The notes beneath the pieces were generated by a model. The model searched no databases and was not told the DNA's origin. It worked only from the letters and a program-made list of their open reading frames with translations. From positions 1 through 64,000 of the forward strand of contig CAVTPZ010000017.1 in the NCBI GenBank assembly GCA_963736685.1: DNA of 64,000 nt, in the 5' to 3' direction. Source of the DNA: DASUPK01 sp963736685 (GTDB lineage Bacteria > Actinomycetota > Thermoleophilia > Solirubrobacterales > 70-9). Made by a program: the position numbers and the translations under genes. Below, piece by piece: positions 24,934-32,976 of the stretch (the first letter of the stretch is position 1; each line of letters opens with the position of its first letter).

Positions 24934-26776
24934 ATGCACGACATCGCCGAGTTCCTGGGGGGGCGAGACCCTTTCAGCGGGCTCGACGAGGCAGCGCTCG
25001 AGGCGCTCGCCGCCAAGACCGAGGTGGAGTTCTTTCCCGCCGGCACCACGATCGTTCCGCAGGGGAGGCTCTCCCAGGGACGGATCAGGGTGATCAGGCG
25101 CGGGTCCGTCGAGTTGGTCGACCGCGGGACCGTCATCGACGTGCTCGGCGAAGGCGAGATGTTCGGCCATCCCTCGGTGCTCTCCGGCCTCCCTGCGAAG
25201 AACGAGGCCCGGGCGAGTGAGGACACCCTCTGCTACTCGCTGCCCGCGGAGGAAGTCATTCCGCTGCTCGGCCGCCCCTCGAGCCTGCGGTTCCTGACCC
25301 GCTCACTTCTCGATCGTGCCGGGCGTTCGTCTGGAGATGATGCCGTCCCCCCCAGCCCCGAGGTCGCCCAACAGCCTGCGGCGTCCCTGGTGCGGGGTCC
25401 CGCGGTCAGCTGCAAGCCGGACATGAGCCTGAGGGAGGCGGCGCGGATGATGAACACCAGGGAGGTGAGCTCGGTACTCATCGAGCTCGGCAACGGGGAT
25501 TACGGGATCGTCACCGACCGCGATCTGCGCGTGGGCGTCGTGGCCGGCCCTCTCTCACCGGACGACCCGGTCTCCTCGGCAATGAGCTCGCCCGTCATCG
25601 GAGTGGGGGCCGATCAAACGGGAGCGGACGTGATGCTGGCCATGCTGGACAACAACATCAGGCATGTCCCGGTCTTCTCGGCTCGATCCGAGCTGCTCGG
25701 TGTGATCGTCGGGATCGATCTGATCGCCGCGGAGACCCGGTCGCCCTTCGTCTTGCGCCGGGCGATTGCCGCGGCGAGGAACCAGCGTGACCTGAGCGAC
25801 GCCGCCAGCCGGCTGCGCTCGACGGTGATCGCGCTCCAACGCGCGGAGCTCTCCCCGACGCAGGTCAGCGCCGTGATCTCGGCCGTGGCGGACGCACTCA
25901 TCGCTCGAATCATCGAGCTCGCGATCGACTCGCAGGGCCCGCCTCCAGCCGAGTTCTGCTTTATGTCGCTAGGCAGCCACGGCCGCCGGGAGCCGGTCCC
26001 CTCCTCCGACGTCGACTCGGGTATGGCCTGGCGGAATGTTCCGGATTCCGACGCACTCTCCTCAAACGCGAGCCGCAGCCTCGCGACGGTTCGGACCACG
26101 GAGTACATGCACGGGATCGCCGCGAGCGTGGCCGACTGCGTCCGAGTCGTAGGCTGGCACCTCGACCCTCACGGCGTGAACGCCTCGGGCACCTTCTCCG
26201 CGAGCTCGATCGAGGACTGGCAGCGAGCGATCGAGCAATGGCTGGCGCACCCTACGGAGAACCGTGTCCTGATCGCGACCTCCATCCTGCTCGACGGCCG
26301 GATCGTCTACGGCCCGCAACGTGGCCTCGACGTCAAGCAGCTCCTCTTCGAGACCGGCTCCCGCGACGTCCTCGAACGCTGGATGCTTCGCCTTGCTCTA
26401 GCCGCGAAGCCGCCGACCGGCTTGAGGAGAACCTTCGACATCAAGCACGGCGGGCTGTTGCCGATCGTCGACCTCGCGCGCTACGCGGCCCTGCGCGCAG
26501 GCATCCGCGTCACACCGACGCTCGCGCGGCTACGGCTGGCGGCGGCTGAGGGCGTCATCCAGGTGACCGAAGCCCGAATCCTCGAAGAGGCGTACGAACT
26601 GTTCAGCGCGCTCCGGCTCGAGCACCAGGTGGGGCAGCTCGAGGCCGGCGAAGGAGCCTGACGACGACATCGACCCGCGGGAACTCGATCCGCTCACCAG
26701 GCGATACCTGCGCGACGCCTTCAGGGAAGTCGCCGCCGTCCAGCGCTCGATGACGGGCGAGCTCTCCCCTCGCTAG
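24934..26776 (+). CDS. cNMP-binding/CBS/DUF294 nucleotidyltransferase-like signalling protein (frameshift near 3' end)
   Basis: A protein of about 613 residues. It has a cyclic-nucleotide-binding-like domain (residues about 10-125, FFPAGTTIVPQG), two CBS domains (SLREAARMMNTREVSSVLIE; GADVMLAMLDNNIRHVPVFS), the DUF294 nucleotidyltransferase core (LGSHGRREPVPSSDVDSGMA) and DUF294_C (GGLLPIVDLARYAALRAGI). An early stop at 26659-26661 is probably artificial. Shifting one base near 26650 adds EPDDDIDPRELDPLTRRYL and RDAFREVAAVQRSMTGEL, the normal end of this family, stopping at TAG 26774-26776. It is an energy or nucleotide sensor, probably controlling the neighbouring transporter. Confidence 0.85.
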
Positions 26777-26779
26777 CCG

Positions 26780-27499
26780 GTGACCGAGGTCGGCTCAGAC
26801 GCGGCCCGGGCCTATCGGGAGACCCCGATGCCACGCTCGAGCACCCCGTGGCGTGAGGCCGCCTTCACCGTGCTCGACTTCGAGACGACCGGGCTCGACC
26901 ACGCGGCCGACGAGATCATCTCGTTTGCGACGGTGACTGTGGCCGGCGGACGGGTCAGCCTGGCGGACGCCCGCTACGAGCTCGTACGACCGCAGCGTAT
27001 GCCGGATGCCGAATCCATCCGCATCCACGGCCTGCGCGAGACCGATCTGAAGGGGGCCGACCCGCTCCACGAGCACCTCGACGGGCTGCTGGAGGCGATC
27101 ACCGGCAGGCCGATCGTCGCCCATGTCGCGACAGTCGAGCGAGAATTCCTGCGTGTCGCCCTGGGGGAGCACGGGCCGAAGGTGCGCAACCTCTTCATCG
27201 ACACGGCCATGCTCGACCGCGAGCTCCGTCGGCTCCGCCGGCGGTCGGCCGCCAAGAGCGATCCGATCGGCCTGTCGGCGATGTCCCGTGAGCTCGGCCT
27301 GCCCGTGCACCGCCCGCACCACGCCGACGGCGACGCGCTCACCACCGCTCAGGCATTCATCGCCCTGGTCACCCACCTCGAGGAACTCGAGCCGCAGACG
27401 GTGGGCTCGCTGGAGCGCATCTCCCAGCCGGAGCGGCGCCATAGACCCTCCCTCGCGGGACTCCTCGGCCGATTGGGCCTCGCCCGTGGCCCCGCCTAG
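26780..27499 (+). CDS. DnaQ-like 3'-5' exonuclease
   Basis: A 239-residue DEDDh-type exonuclease domain. Exo I is TVLDFETTGLDHAADEI, Exo II is PIVAHVATVEREFL, and Exo III is HRPHHADGDALTTAQAFIAL. In Exo II the usual Asp position is Glu. As I recall, homologues partnered with DUF294 proteins often show the same change, so it need not mean loss of function. GTG 26780 follows the restored DUF294 stop by three bases. The pair DUF294 protein-exonuclease next to a solute transporter recurs in Proteobacteria beside acetate permease genes. It probably acts on nucleotides or nucleic acid in signalling rather than replication proofreading. Confidence 0.88.
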   Translation: MTEVGSDAARAYRETPMPRSSTPWREAAFTVLDFETTGLDHAADEIISFATVTVAGGRVSLADARYELVRPQRMPDAESIRIHGLRETDLKGADPLHEHLDGLLEAITGRPIVAHVATVEREFLRVALGEHGPKVRNLFIDTAMLDRELRRLRRRSAAKSDPIGLSAMSRELGLPVHRPHHADGDALTTAQAFIALVTHLEELEPQTVGSLERISQPERRHRPSLAGLLGRLGLARGPA

Positions 27500-27548
27500 C
27501 CAATACGTACAACATCCACCAGACTTCCTCAATTTGCGGAAATCGGCC

Positions 27549-27578
27549 TTGACGTGTGTCCGCTTCCGCACATAGGGT
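27549..27578 (+). promoter_or_regulatory. Sigma-70-type promoter for the APC permease operon
   Basis: -35 TTGACG (27549-27554) and -10 TAGGGT (27573-27578) with an 18-bp spacer, about 70 bp before the permease GTG at 27649. The intergenic stretch (27500-27648) is AT-rich around 27510-27600 relative to its surroundings and contains no ORF. Confidence 0.5.
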
Positions 27579-27648
27579 CCACACCATTCCGGCATATATG
27601 GCCACGCCCGCAAGGATGTGGGCGGGCCGCGACGGAGGGAGAAGAGCA

Positions 27649-29229
27649 GTGACTCCACCTGAGGGCATTTCCGACGTGGACCAGACCCGGGCGGACGAGC
27701 AGCGACTTGCAGAGCTCGGCTACAAGCAGGAGCTCTCGCGAGGTTGGAGCGCGTTCACCAACTTCGCCATCTCGTTCACCATCATCTCCGTCCTTGCGGG
27801 GACGTTCACGACGTTCTCGTTCGCCTGGCTTCACGGCGGACCCAGCATGGTGTCGATCGGCTGGCCCGTGATCTGCTTCTTCGTGATCATGGTCGGGCTC
27901 TCGATGGCCGAGCTGACGTCGAGGTATCCGACGGCGGGCGGCCCGTACTGGTGGGCCCACGACCTCGGAGGCAAGGGCTGGAGCTGGATGACCGGCTGGT
28001 TCAACATCGTCGGCCTACTTGGCATCGTGGCCTCGGTCGCCTACGGCTGCGCTTTCTTCCTGTTCAACCTGCTGCAGCTCTACGGGCTGAACATCTTCGG
28101 CGTGAACTTCGGAGACACCAATCACATCCTGAGCGAAACCTTCTTGCTCTTCCTGATCATCCTCCTGCTCTACACGGTCGTGAACATCTTCGCCGACCGC
28201 GTGCTCGCGCTGATGAACAACATCTCGGTGGGCTGGCACCTGCTGGGCACCGCGGTGATCATCGCGCTGCTGATCTTCGTGCCGGATCATCATCAGAGCA
28301 CCAGCTTCGTCTTCAGCACACGCTTCAATGAGAGTGGCACCCTCGGAGGCACCACCGGCGGTATCGGCTTCTGGTTCCTGGTCGCGCCGGTGGGCTTCCT
28401 GCTCGCGATGTACACGCAGACCGGATACGACGCCTCTGCCCACACGGCCGAGGAGACACACGGCGCCGCGATCAGCGCCGCCCAGGGCGTCTGGCGCTCG
28501 ATCTTCTTCTCAGCGATCATCGGCTGGTTGGTGCTGCTCGCGTTCCTCTACGCGGCCACCAATGTCACCGCAGTCAACGACTCGGGCGGCGCGGTATTCG
28601 GCATCTTCAACTCCGCGCTTAACCCCTGGGCCGCGAAGATGGTGGTGCTGATCGCGACGATCGGGCAGTTCTTCTGCGGGGCGGCGGGCCTGACCAGCGC
28701 CTCGCGGACCTGGTACGCGTTCTCCCGCGACCGAGCCATTCCCGGGTGGACGCTGTTCCGGCGGGTCAATCGCGACCGGGTGCCGTTCAACGCGGTGATC
28801 GCGGTCTCGTTCTTCTCGCTGCTGATCTCGATCCCGGCTCTGTTCGGCAAGAACGACATCCCATTCGCGTTCTTCGCGCTGACCGGGATCTGCACGGTGG
28901 GCCTGTATCTCGCCTACATCATTCCGGTATTTCTGCGCCTGCGAAAGGGCGACGCTTTCCAGGCCGGGCCGTGGAATCTGGGCCGGCGTTACAGGATGAT
29001 CAACATCCTGGCGATCATCTTCGTGGTCGTCGTGGTCTACGCGCTCGACCTGCCGTACGACCCGACGGGGCTGCCGTGGAATGAGGCATTCGATGCAGCG
29101 AACGTGAACTACACGCCGTTCGCGATCATCCTGCCGCTGATCTTCGGCATCTGGTACCTGGTCTCGGCGAAGAACAAGTACCAGGGTCCGGTCAGCACGC
29201 TGGAGGAAGACGTCGTCACGCGCGACTAG
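27649..29229 (+). CDS. APC-superfamily amino acid/amine permease
   Basis: A 526-residue permease with about 12 TM helices. The N-terminal signature ELSRGWSAFTNFAISFTIIS and the helix 3 region MAELTSRYPTAGGPYWWAHD are typical of the AAT/GABA/choline-like branch of the APC superfamily. TM8 onward includes SRTWYAFSRDRAIPGWTLFR. It probably imports an amino acid, GABA or a related amine by ion symport. GTG 27649 has a GGAGGGA site upstream; longer upstream starts are out of the conserved region. It sits behind the DUF294-exonuclease pair and before a 34-residue membrane peptide. Confidence 0.9.
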   Translation: MTPPEGISDVDQTRADEQRLAELGYKQELSRGWSAFTNFAISFTIISVLAGTFTTFSFAWLHGGPSMVSIGWPVICFFVIMVGLSMAELTSRYPTAGGPYWWAHDLGGKGWSWMTGWFNIVGLLGIVASVAYGCAFFLFNLLQLYGLNIFGVNFGDTNHILSETFLLFLIILLLYTVVNIFADRVLALMNNISVGWHLLGTAVIIALLIFVPDHHQSTSFVFSTRFNESGTLGGTTGGIGFWFLVAPVGFLLAMYTQTGYDASAHTAEETHGAAISAAQGVWRSIFFSAIIGWLVLLAFLYAATNVTAVNDSGGAVFGIFNSALNPWAAKMVVLIATIGQFFCGAAGLTSASRTWYAFSRDRAIPGWTLFRRVNRDRVPFNAVIAVSFFSLLISIPALFGKNDIPFAFFALTGICTVGLYLAYIIPVFLRLRKGDAFQAGPWNLGRRYRMINILAIIFVVVVVYALDLPYDPTGLPWNEAFDAANVNYTPFAIILPLIFGIWYLVSAKNKYQGPVSTLEEDVVTRD

Positions 29230-29247
29230 GAAAGGCGAGTGGAAACG

Positions 29248-29352
29248 ATGAACGAATCGAACAAGTCCGTCGGCGAGAAGGACCTGACGGTGGCAATCGG
29301 GATCCTCGGCTTGATCGCCTTGGCTTCGATCATCATTGAGATCGTCAGCTGA
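29248..29352 (+). CDS. 34-residue single-TM peptide
   Basis: A tiny ORF 18 bases behind the permease: a hydrophilic start (MNESNKSVGEKDLTVA) and one membrane helix (IGILGLIALASIIIEIVS) ending at the stop codon. It is spaced and oriented as the last gene of the permease operon and is followed by two hairpins. Small one-helix partners are known for several transporters (KdpF is an example), so a stabilising subunit is plausible. No homologue can be named from the sequence. Confidence 0.55.
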   Translation: MNESNKSVGEKDLTVAIGILGLIALASIIIEIVS

Positions 29353-29376
29353 CGCTCGACAGTAGCTGCGCGGTCG

Positions 29377-29398
29377 CCCACGCCCAACGGGGCGTGGG
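29377..29398 (+). terminator. Hairpin behind the permease operon
   Basis: Nine-bp stem (29377-29385 with 29390-29398; CCCACGCCC/GGGCGTGGG) with a four-base loop, just after the 34-residue peptide gene. It lacks a T-run, as many actinobacterial terminators do. Confidence 0.6.
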
Positions 29399-29410
29399 GT
29401 ATGCGCCGCC

Positions 29411-29441
29411 CACTCGACCCGCGATTAGCGCGGGTCGAGTG
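29411..29441. terminator. Perfect 13-bp stem-loop
   Basis: CACTCGACCCGCG (29411-29423) pairs perfectly with 29429-29441 around a five-base loop. It is the second of two tandem hairpins. There is no T-run. It may back up the first terminator or belong to the leader of the next gene. Confidence 0.55.
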
Positions 29442-29499
29442 CTATCTGGGGTCGCGTCACCGGTGACGGCTGGTCGGGCCAAGCCCCGGGCGGCGTAGA

Positions 29500-29605
29500 G
29501 ATTTCGCTAGATCGCAGATGCAAAGCCGAAAACGGGCGCTGGGGGCACTACTGTGGGTCGCGGTGTGCCGGGAAGGCTGGTCGGCAATTCGTCGTCGACC
29601 CCCAA
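29500..29605 (+). promoter_or_regulatory. Structured leader, possible c-di-AMP (ydaO-type) riboswitch
   Basis: The leader of the KimA-like gene contains, in order, GATCGCAGATG (29511-29521), a GGGGGCAC/GTGGGTCGCGG pair and a GGCAATTCGTCGTCGACC block (29581-29598). These resemble the ordered conserved blocks of ydaO riboswitches (AAUCGC; GGGGACCC/GGGGUGAAUC; GAAUCCGUCAGCUAACC). The match is partial and by eye only. The gene class behind it, an APC transporter of the kind ydaO itself encodes, supports the idea. Confidence 0.3.
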
Positions 29606-29613
29606 GGAGCGCA

Positions 29614-31020
29614 ATGGCTTCGCCCGGTACCACCGCCTCCCCCCCGCCCTCGACTGCGACCACCGTTCTCGTGCGAGGCGGGAAGGTCGCGCTCTTCTTC
29701 GCCTTCGCCTTCGCGGTGATGGCGGACCCGGTCTCCTCGGTCGCCTATGCGATCGAGGCGGCGCTGCGGGCGCTCAACGGCCACCTCGAGCTGCTGATGG
29801 CGACGATGTCGATCGTGGTCGGGATCATCGCCCTGGTCACGCTCAACTACTGGCAGCTGGTCAGAGCCTTCCCCGAAGGAGGGGGCTCGCCGGAAGCCGC
29901 CGGCAGGGCCTTCGGAGAGGAATGGTCCTTTCTCCCGATCGGCGCGCTGATCGTCGACTTCGCGCTGACGATCGCGATCTCCATCGCGGCCGCGGGGAGC
30001 GCGCTGATCGCCTACGTCCCCGCCCTCGCGCCCGAGCGAATTCCCCTCGCAATGGCTCTCCTCGCCCTCGTCGCCGGGTTGACCTGGTTCGGACACGGCG
30101 GCCGCCTGATCTTCGCCCTGATGACGAGCCTCTTCATTGTCGCGAGCCTCATCGTGTTGGCGGCGGGCTGGACCTCGCCGGCCACCGCGCATGCCCAAGC
30201 GCCGCTCACCGGATCCGCCAGCCCGGCACTGGTCGCCGTGATCTTCGCCTTCCCGGTGGCGATGGCCCTCGCCACAGGCACCGAGGCCCCGGCGACCTCG
30301 ATCGCCCAGCTCGGGCAGCTCGACAACCGGGGCCGCTGGCACTTCGGGCGCGGCACGCTCGGGCTGACGATCCTGATCGTCGGCAGCCTCACCCTGGGCC
30401 TGACCGCCTTGGCGGTCCATCTCAACGTCGGCATCCCGGGGAGCGACGACACCCAGATCAGCAACCTCGCCAAGGCCGCCGTCGGCGACGGAGGCCTGTT
30501 CGGCTTCTTCCAGCTCTCCAGCAGCGTGCTGCTGCTCGCCGCCGCCGCGTCCTCGTTTCAGGCCGGTCCAGGCCTGCTGAAGGCGCTCGCGCGAACCTCG
30601 CCGGGCGGCACGCCAGGGCTCCTTCCCGGCCGACTGGCGCGCACCAACCAGCACCACACCCCGGTACTGGCGGTGATCGTCTACGCACTGATCTCGGCCG
30701 TCATCATCCTCGCCGCCAACGGCCAGGAGCAGGAGCTGGTGCTGGTCTACGCCGTAGCGGTCTTCGTCAGCTTCCTTGCCGGGCTGCTCGCGATGGCGCG
30801 TTTCTCGCGGAGGCAGGGAAAGTGGCCGCTGTTCACGATCAACCTGATCGCCGCCGTGGTGGTCGCCTTCACGCTGGTGGTCAACCTGGCTCGCGGCTAT
30901 CCGCTGATCTCAATCGTCGGCACAGTCCTGATCGGCGGCTTTCTCTGGAACCGGTGGGTGCGCGCCGGCAGACCTCGCGGAATCGAGGCGGTGGAGCGGA
31001 CGGCCGAAGGCGACGACTGA
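29614..31020 (+). CDS. APC-superfamily transporter, KimA-like
   Basis: A 468-residue transporter with about 12 TM helices. The first helix region reads FFAFAFAVMADPVSSVAYAI, which recalls the D/S-S-V-A-Y signature of KimA/YdaO-type APC transporters. NYWQLVRAFPEGGGSPEAAG forms the helix 3 loop, and FPVAMALATGTEAPATSIAQ contributes the unwound TM6 region. KimA proteins import K+ with protons; other members move amino acids. No regulatory C-terminal domain is present. ATG 29614 has an AAGGAG site seven bases upstream. The surrounding K+ genes favour a cation role, but specificity is inferred. Confidence 0.8.
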   Translation: MASPGTTASPPPSTATTVLVRGGKVALFFAFAFAVMADPVSSVAYAIEAALRALNGHLELLMATMSIVVGIIALVTLNYWQLVRAFPEGGGSPEAAGRAFGEEWSFLPIGALIVDFALTIAISIAAAGSALIAYVPALAPERIPLAMALLALVAGLTWFGHGGRLIFALMTSLFIVASLIVLAAGWTSPATAHAQAPLTGSASPALVAVIFAFPVAMALATGTEAPATSIAQLGQLDNRGRWHFGRGTLGLTILIVGSLTLGLTALAVHLNVGIPGSDDTQISNLAKAAVGDGGLFGFFQLSSSVLLLAAAASSFQAGPGLLKALARTSPGGTPGLLPGRLARTNQHHTPVLAVIVYALISAVIILAANGQEQELVLVYAVAVFVSFLAGLLAMARFSRRQGKWPLFTINLIAAVVVAFTLVVNLARGYPLISIVGTVLIGGFLWNRWVRAGRPRGIEAVERTAEGDD

Positions 31021-31046
31021 CGGTCCGAACTATCGTCCGCGCGGAG

Positions 31047-31469
31047 ATGAGCGACGAACGTCACAGCTACCGGTCTCACCTGAAGACGGCGGTGGCGACC
31101 AGCGCAGCTCCCTATGGATACACACTGACGATCTGGACCTCCGGCGCAGTGACGACGCATTCCCGTGGCATCCCCACGGCGTGGGAGGCCCTGCTCTTTC
31201 TCGCCGGTGCCGTGCTCGGCTTTGGAGTCACGGCGGCCTTGGCCTACGGGCGTCCGAGTGAGATTCTCGCTTCGAGGGAGCACGGCACGGTGCGCCTTTG
31301 GGGCGGCTTCCACCTGGTCTCGGTCGGGCTCGCGATCGGCGGAGCGGCGCTCGTCACGGCGACGGTGAAGGACCCGGTTGCCTGGATGATCGTCGGCTTC
31401 GTCGCGACGTTCGTGTACCTGGTCGTGATCGCCGGCCAGTTCACGTTGGCGGATTCCCACGGGGGGTGA
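31047..31469 (+). CDS. Small integral membrane protein of unknown function
   Basis: A 140-residue protein with about four TM helices: a first weak one (TAVATSAAPYGYTLTIWTSG), ALLFLAGAVLGFGVTAALAY, FHLVSVGLAIGGAALVTATV and WMIVGFVATFVYLVVIAGQF. It starts 26 bases after the KimA-like gene and may be co-transcribed; a TATCGT element also lies 10 bases before the ATG. No family is recognised. The sequence reads cleanly without internal disruptions. It is convergent with the glycerol kinase gene. Confidence 0.7.
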   Translation: MSDERHSYRSHLKTAVATSAAPYGYTLTIWTSGAVTTHSRGIPTAWEALLFLAGAVLGFGVTAALAYGRPSEILASREHGTVRLWGGFHLVSVGLAIGGAALVTATVKDPVAWMIVGFVATFVYLVVIAGQFTLADSHGG

Positions 31470-31499
31470 TCCCACCCTCGGCGGGTATGGCCGGCGCCG

Positions 31500-32966
31500 C
31501 TAGCGCGGGTCCAGCACCTCGGTTGCACGCACGAATTCGCGCCAGCGCTCGTGCTCCGTTGAGCGCCAGTTCTCGTCCTGCTGAGCGTCGACGCTGCGGT
31601 CGGCGGGAAGCATCTCGGGCAGGTCGGCGAGCGAGCCGATCACCCCTGCCCCAACTCCGGCCAGAGCCGCCGCGCCCAGGACCGTGGCATCGGCGCCGGC
31701 GGCCTCTACCGGCGCGCCGATCATGTCCGCCTGGAGCTGGAGCAGCAGCGGCTCGTTGGTGAGGCCGCCGTCGACGCGCAGCCTCTCGATCGGGGATGTC
31801 TCCTGGATCGCCGCGACCACATCGGCGACGCGCCACGCGATCCCCTCCAGAGCCGCCCGGGCCACCATTTCGCGGGTCGTCCCCCCGTAGATACCCGAGA
31901 TCACGGCACGGGCGTTGGGCCGCCACCAGGGGGCGCCGACCCCGGCGAGCCCCGGAAGCACCCGGGCCCCTGCGGAGCTCTCCGCCCCGCGGGCCAGTTT
32001 GCTGAGCTCGGGAGGGCTCTCCGCGATGCCGAGCTGGTTGCACATCCATTCGAGCATCGCCCCGGCGGCGAAGACACCGCCGTCGAGCGCGTACTCGAGC
32101 CTGCCGTCGATGCTCCAGGCGACGGTGGGAAGCAGGCCCCCGGCGGGCTTCGGCACTTCCGCGCCGACGTGGGCGAGCACGAAGACGCCGGTGCCGTAGG
32201 TGGCCTTGACCCGGCCGGGCTCCACGCAGGCGGCGCCTGCGAGGGCCGCCTGCTGGTCGACCACCTGCCCCCGGAAGGGCAGCTCGACGGGCCAGCTCTC
32301 GTGCTTCATCGTGCCGAGGTCGCCGGCTGTCTCGCGGATCTCGGGGAGGACCTCCATGGGAATGCCGAAGATCTCGCAGAGGCGCTCGTCCCAGCCCGGC
32401 CTGTCGATCCGCTGGAGCTGGGTACGCGACGCGGTGGCCGGTTCGGTCGCGAAGCCGGCGCCGAGCTGGTCGCAGAGGAAGGAGTCGACGGTCCCCATCC
32501 GCAGGCGGCCGTCCTCGCGCGCCTTCTTCACGTCGTCGTCGTTCTTCAGCAGCCAGGCCAGCTTCGCCGCCGAGAAGTACGGGTCGAAGGGCAGGCCGCT
32601 GAGCTCCTTGACCTCATCCTCCTCCTCCGTGAGAGTGTCCAGCACCTCCTGGGAGCGCTTGTCCTGCCAGACGACGATCGGGCTGAGCGGTTTCCCGGTC
32701 TCCGAGTCCCAGGCGAGCACCGATTCGCCCTGATGGTCCAGCCCGCATGCGATCACATCGCCGTCCGCGTCATCGAGCAGCTCGGCCACCGACTCGGTGA
32801 CGGCGGCGATCACCTCCTCGCCGTCCTGCTCCACCCAGCCCTCACGCGGATGGCGGTTCACCTTGTCGCGGCGCGCTTCCCCGACCGGCTGGAGCCGCTG
32901 GTCGAAGAGCGCGGCCTTGACGCCGGTGGTCCCTTCGTCGATGCCGAGCAACATCCCGTCGCTCAT
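31500..32966 (-). CDS. glpK: Glycerol kinase (FGGY family)
   Basis: A 488-residue FGGY carbohydrate kinase phosphorylating glycerol to sn-glycerol 3-phosphate. N-terminal phosphate-binding loop LGIDEGTTGVKAALFD, substrate region GLDHQGESVLAWDSETGKPL, second phosphate motif VKATYGTGVFVLAHVG, adenosine motif RLRVDGGLTNEPLLLQLQAD, and the C-terminal VLGAAALAGVGAGV are all in place. It is last in a three-gene operon with two FAD enzymes, ten bases behind the preceding gene. The operon context strongly favours glycerol over xylulose or gluconate as substrate. Confidence 0.88.
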   Translation of the reverse strand: MSDGMLLGIDEGTTGVKAALFDQRLQPVGEARRDKVNRHPREGWVEQDGEEVIAAVTESVAELLDDADGDVIACGLDHQGESVLAWDSETGKPLSPIVVWQDKRSQEVLDTLTEEEDEVKELSGLPFDPYFSAAKLAWLLKNDDDVKKAREDGRLRMGTVDSFLCDQLGAGFATEPATASRTQLQRIDRPGWDERLCEIFGIPMEVLPEIRETAGDLGTMKHESWPVELPFRGQVVDQQAALAGAACVEPGRVKATYGTGVFVLAHVGAEVPKPAGGLLPTVAWSIDGRLEYALDGGVFAAGAMLEWMCNQLGIAESPPELSKLARGAESSAGARVLPGLAGVGAPWWRPNARAVISGIYGGTTREMVARAALEGIAWRVADVVAAIQETSPIERLRVDGGLTNEPLLLQLQADMIGAPVEAAGADATVLGAAALAGVGAGVIGSLADLPEMLPADRSVDAQQDENWRSTEHERWREFVRATEVLDPR

Positions 32967-32976
32967 GGGCCCAACC

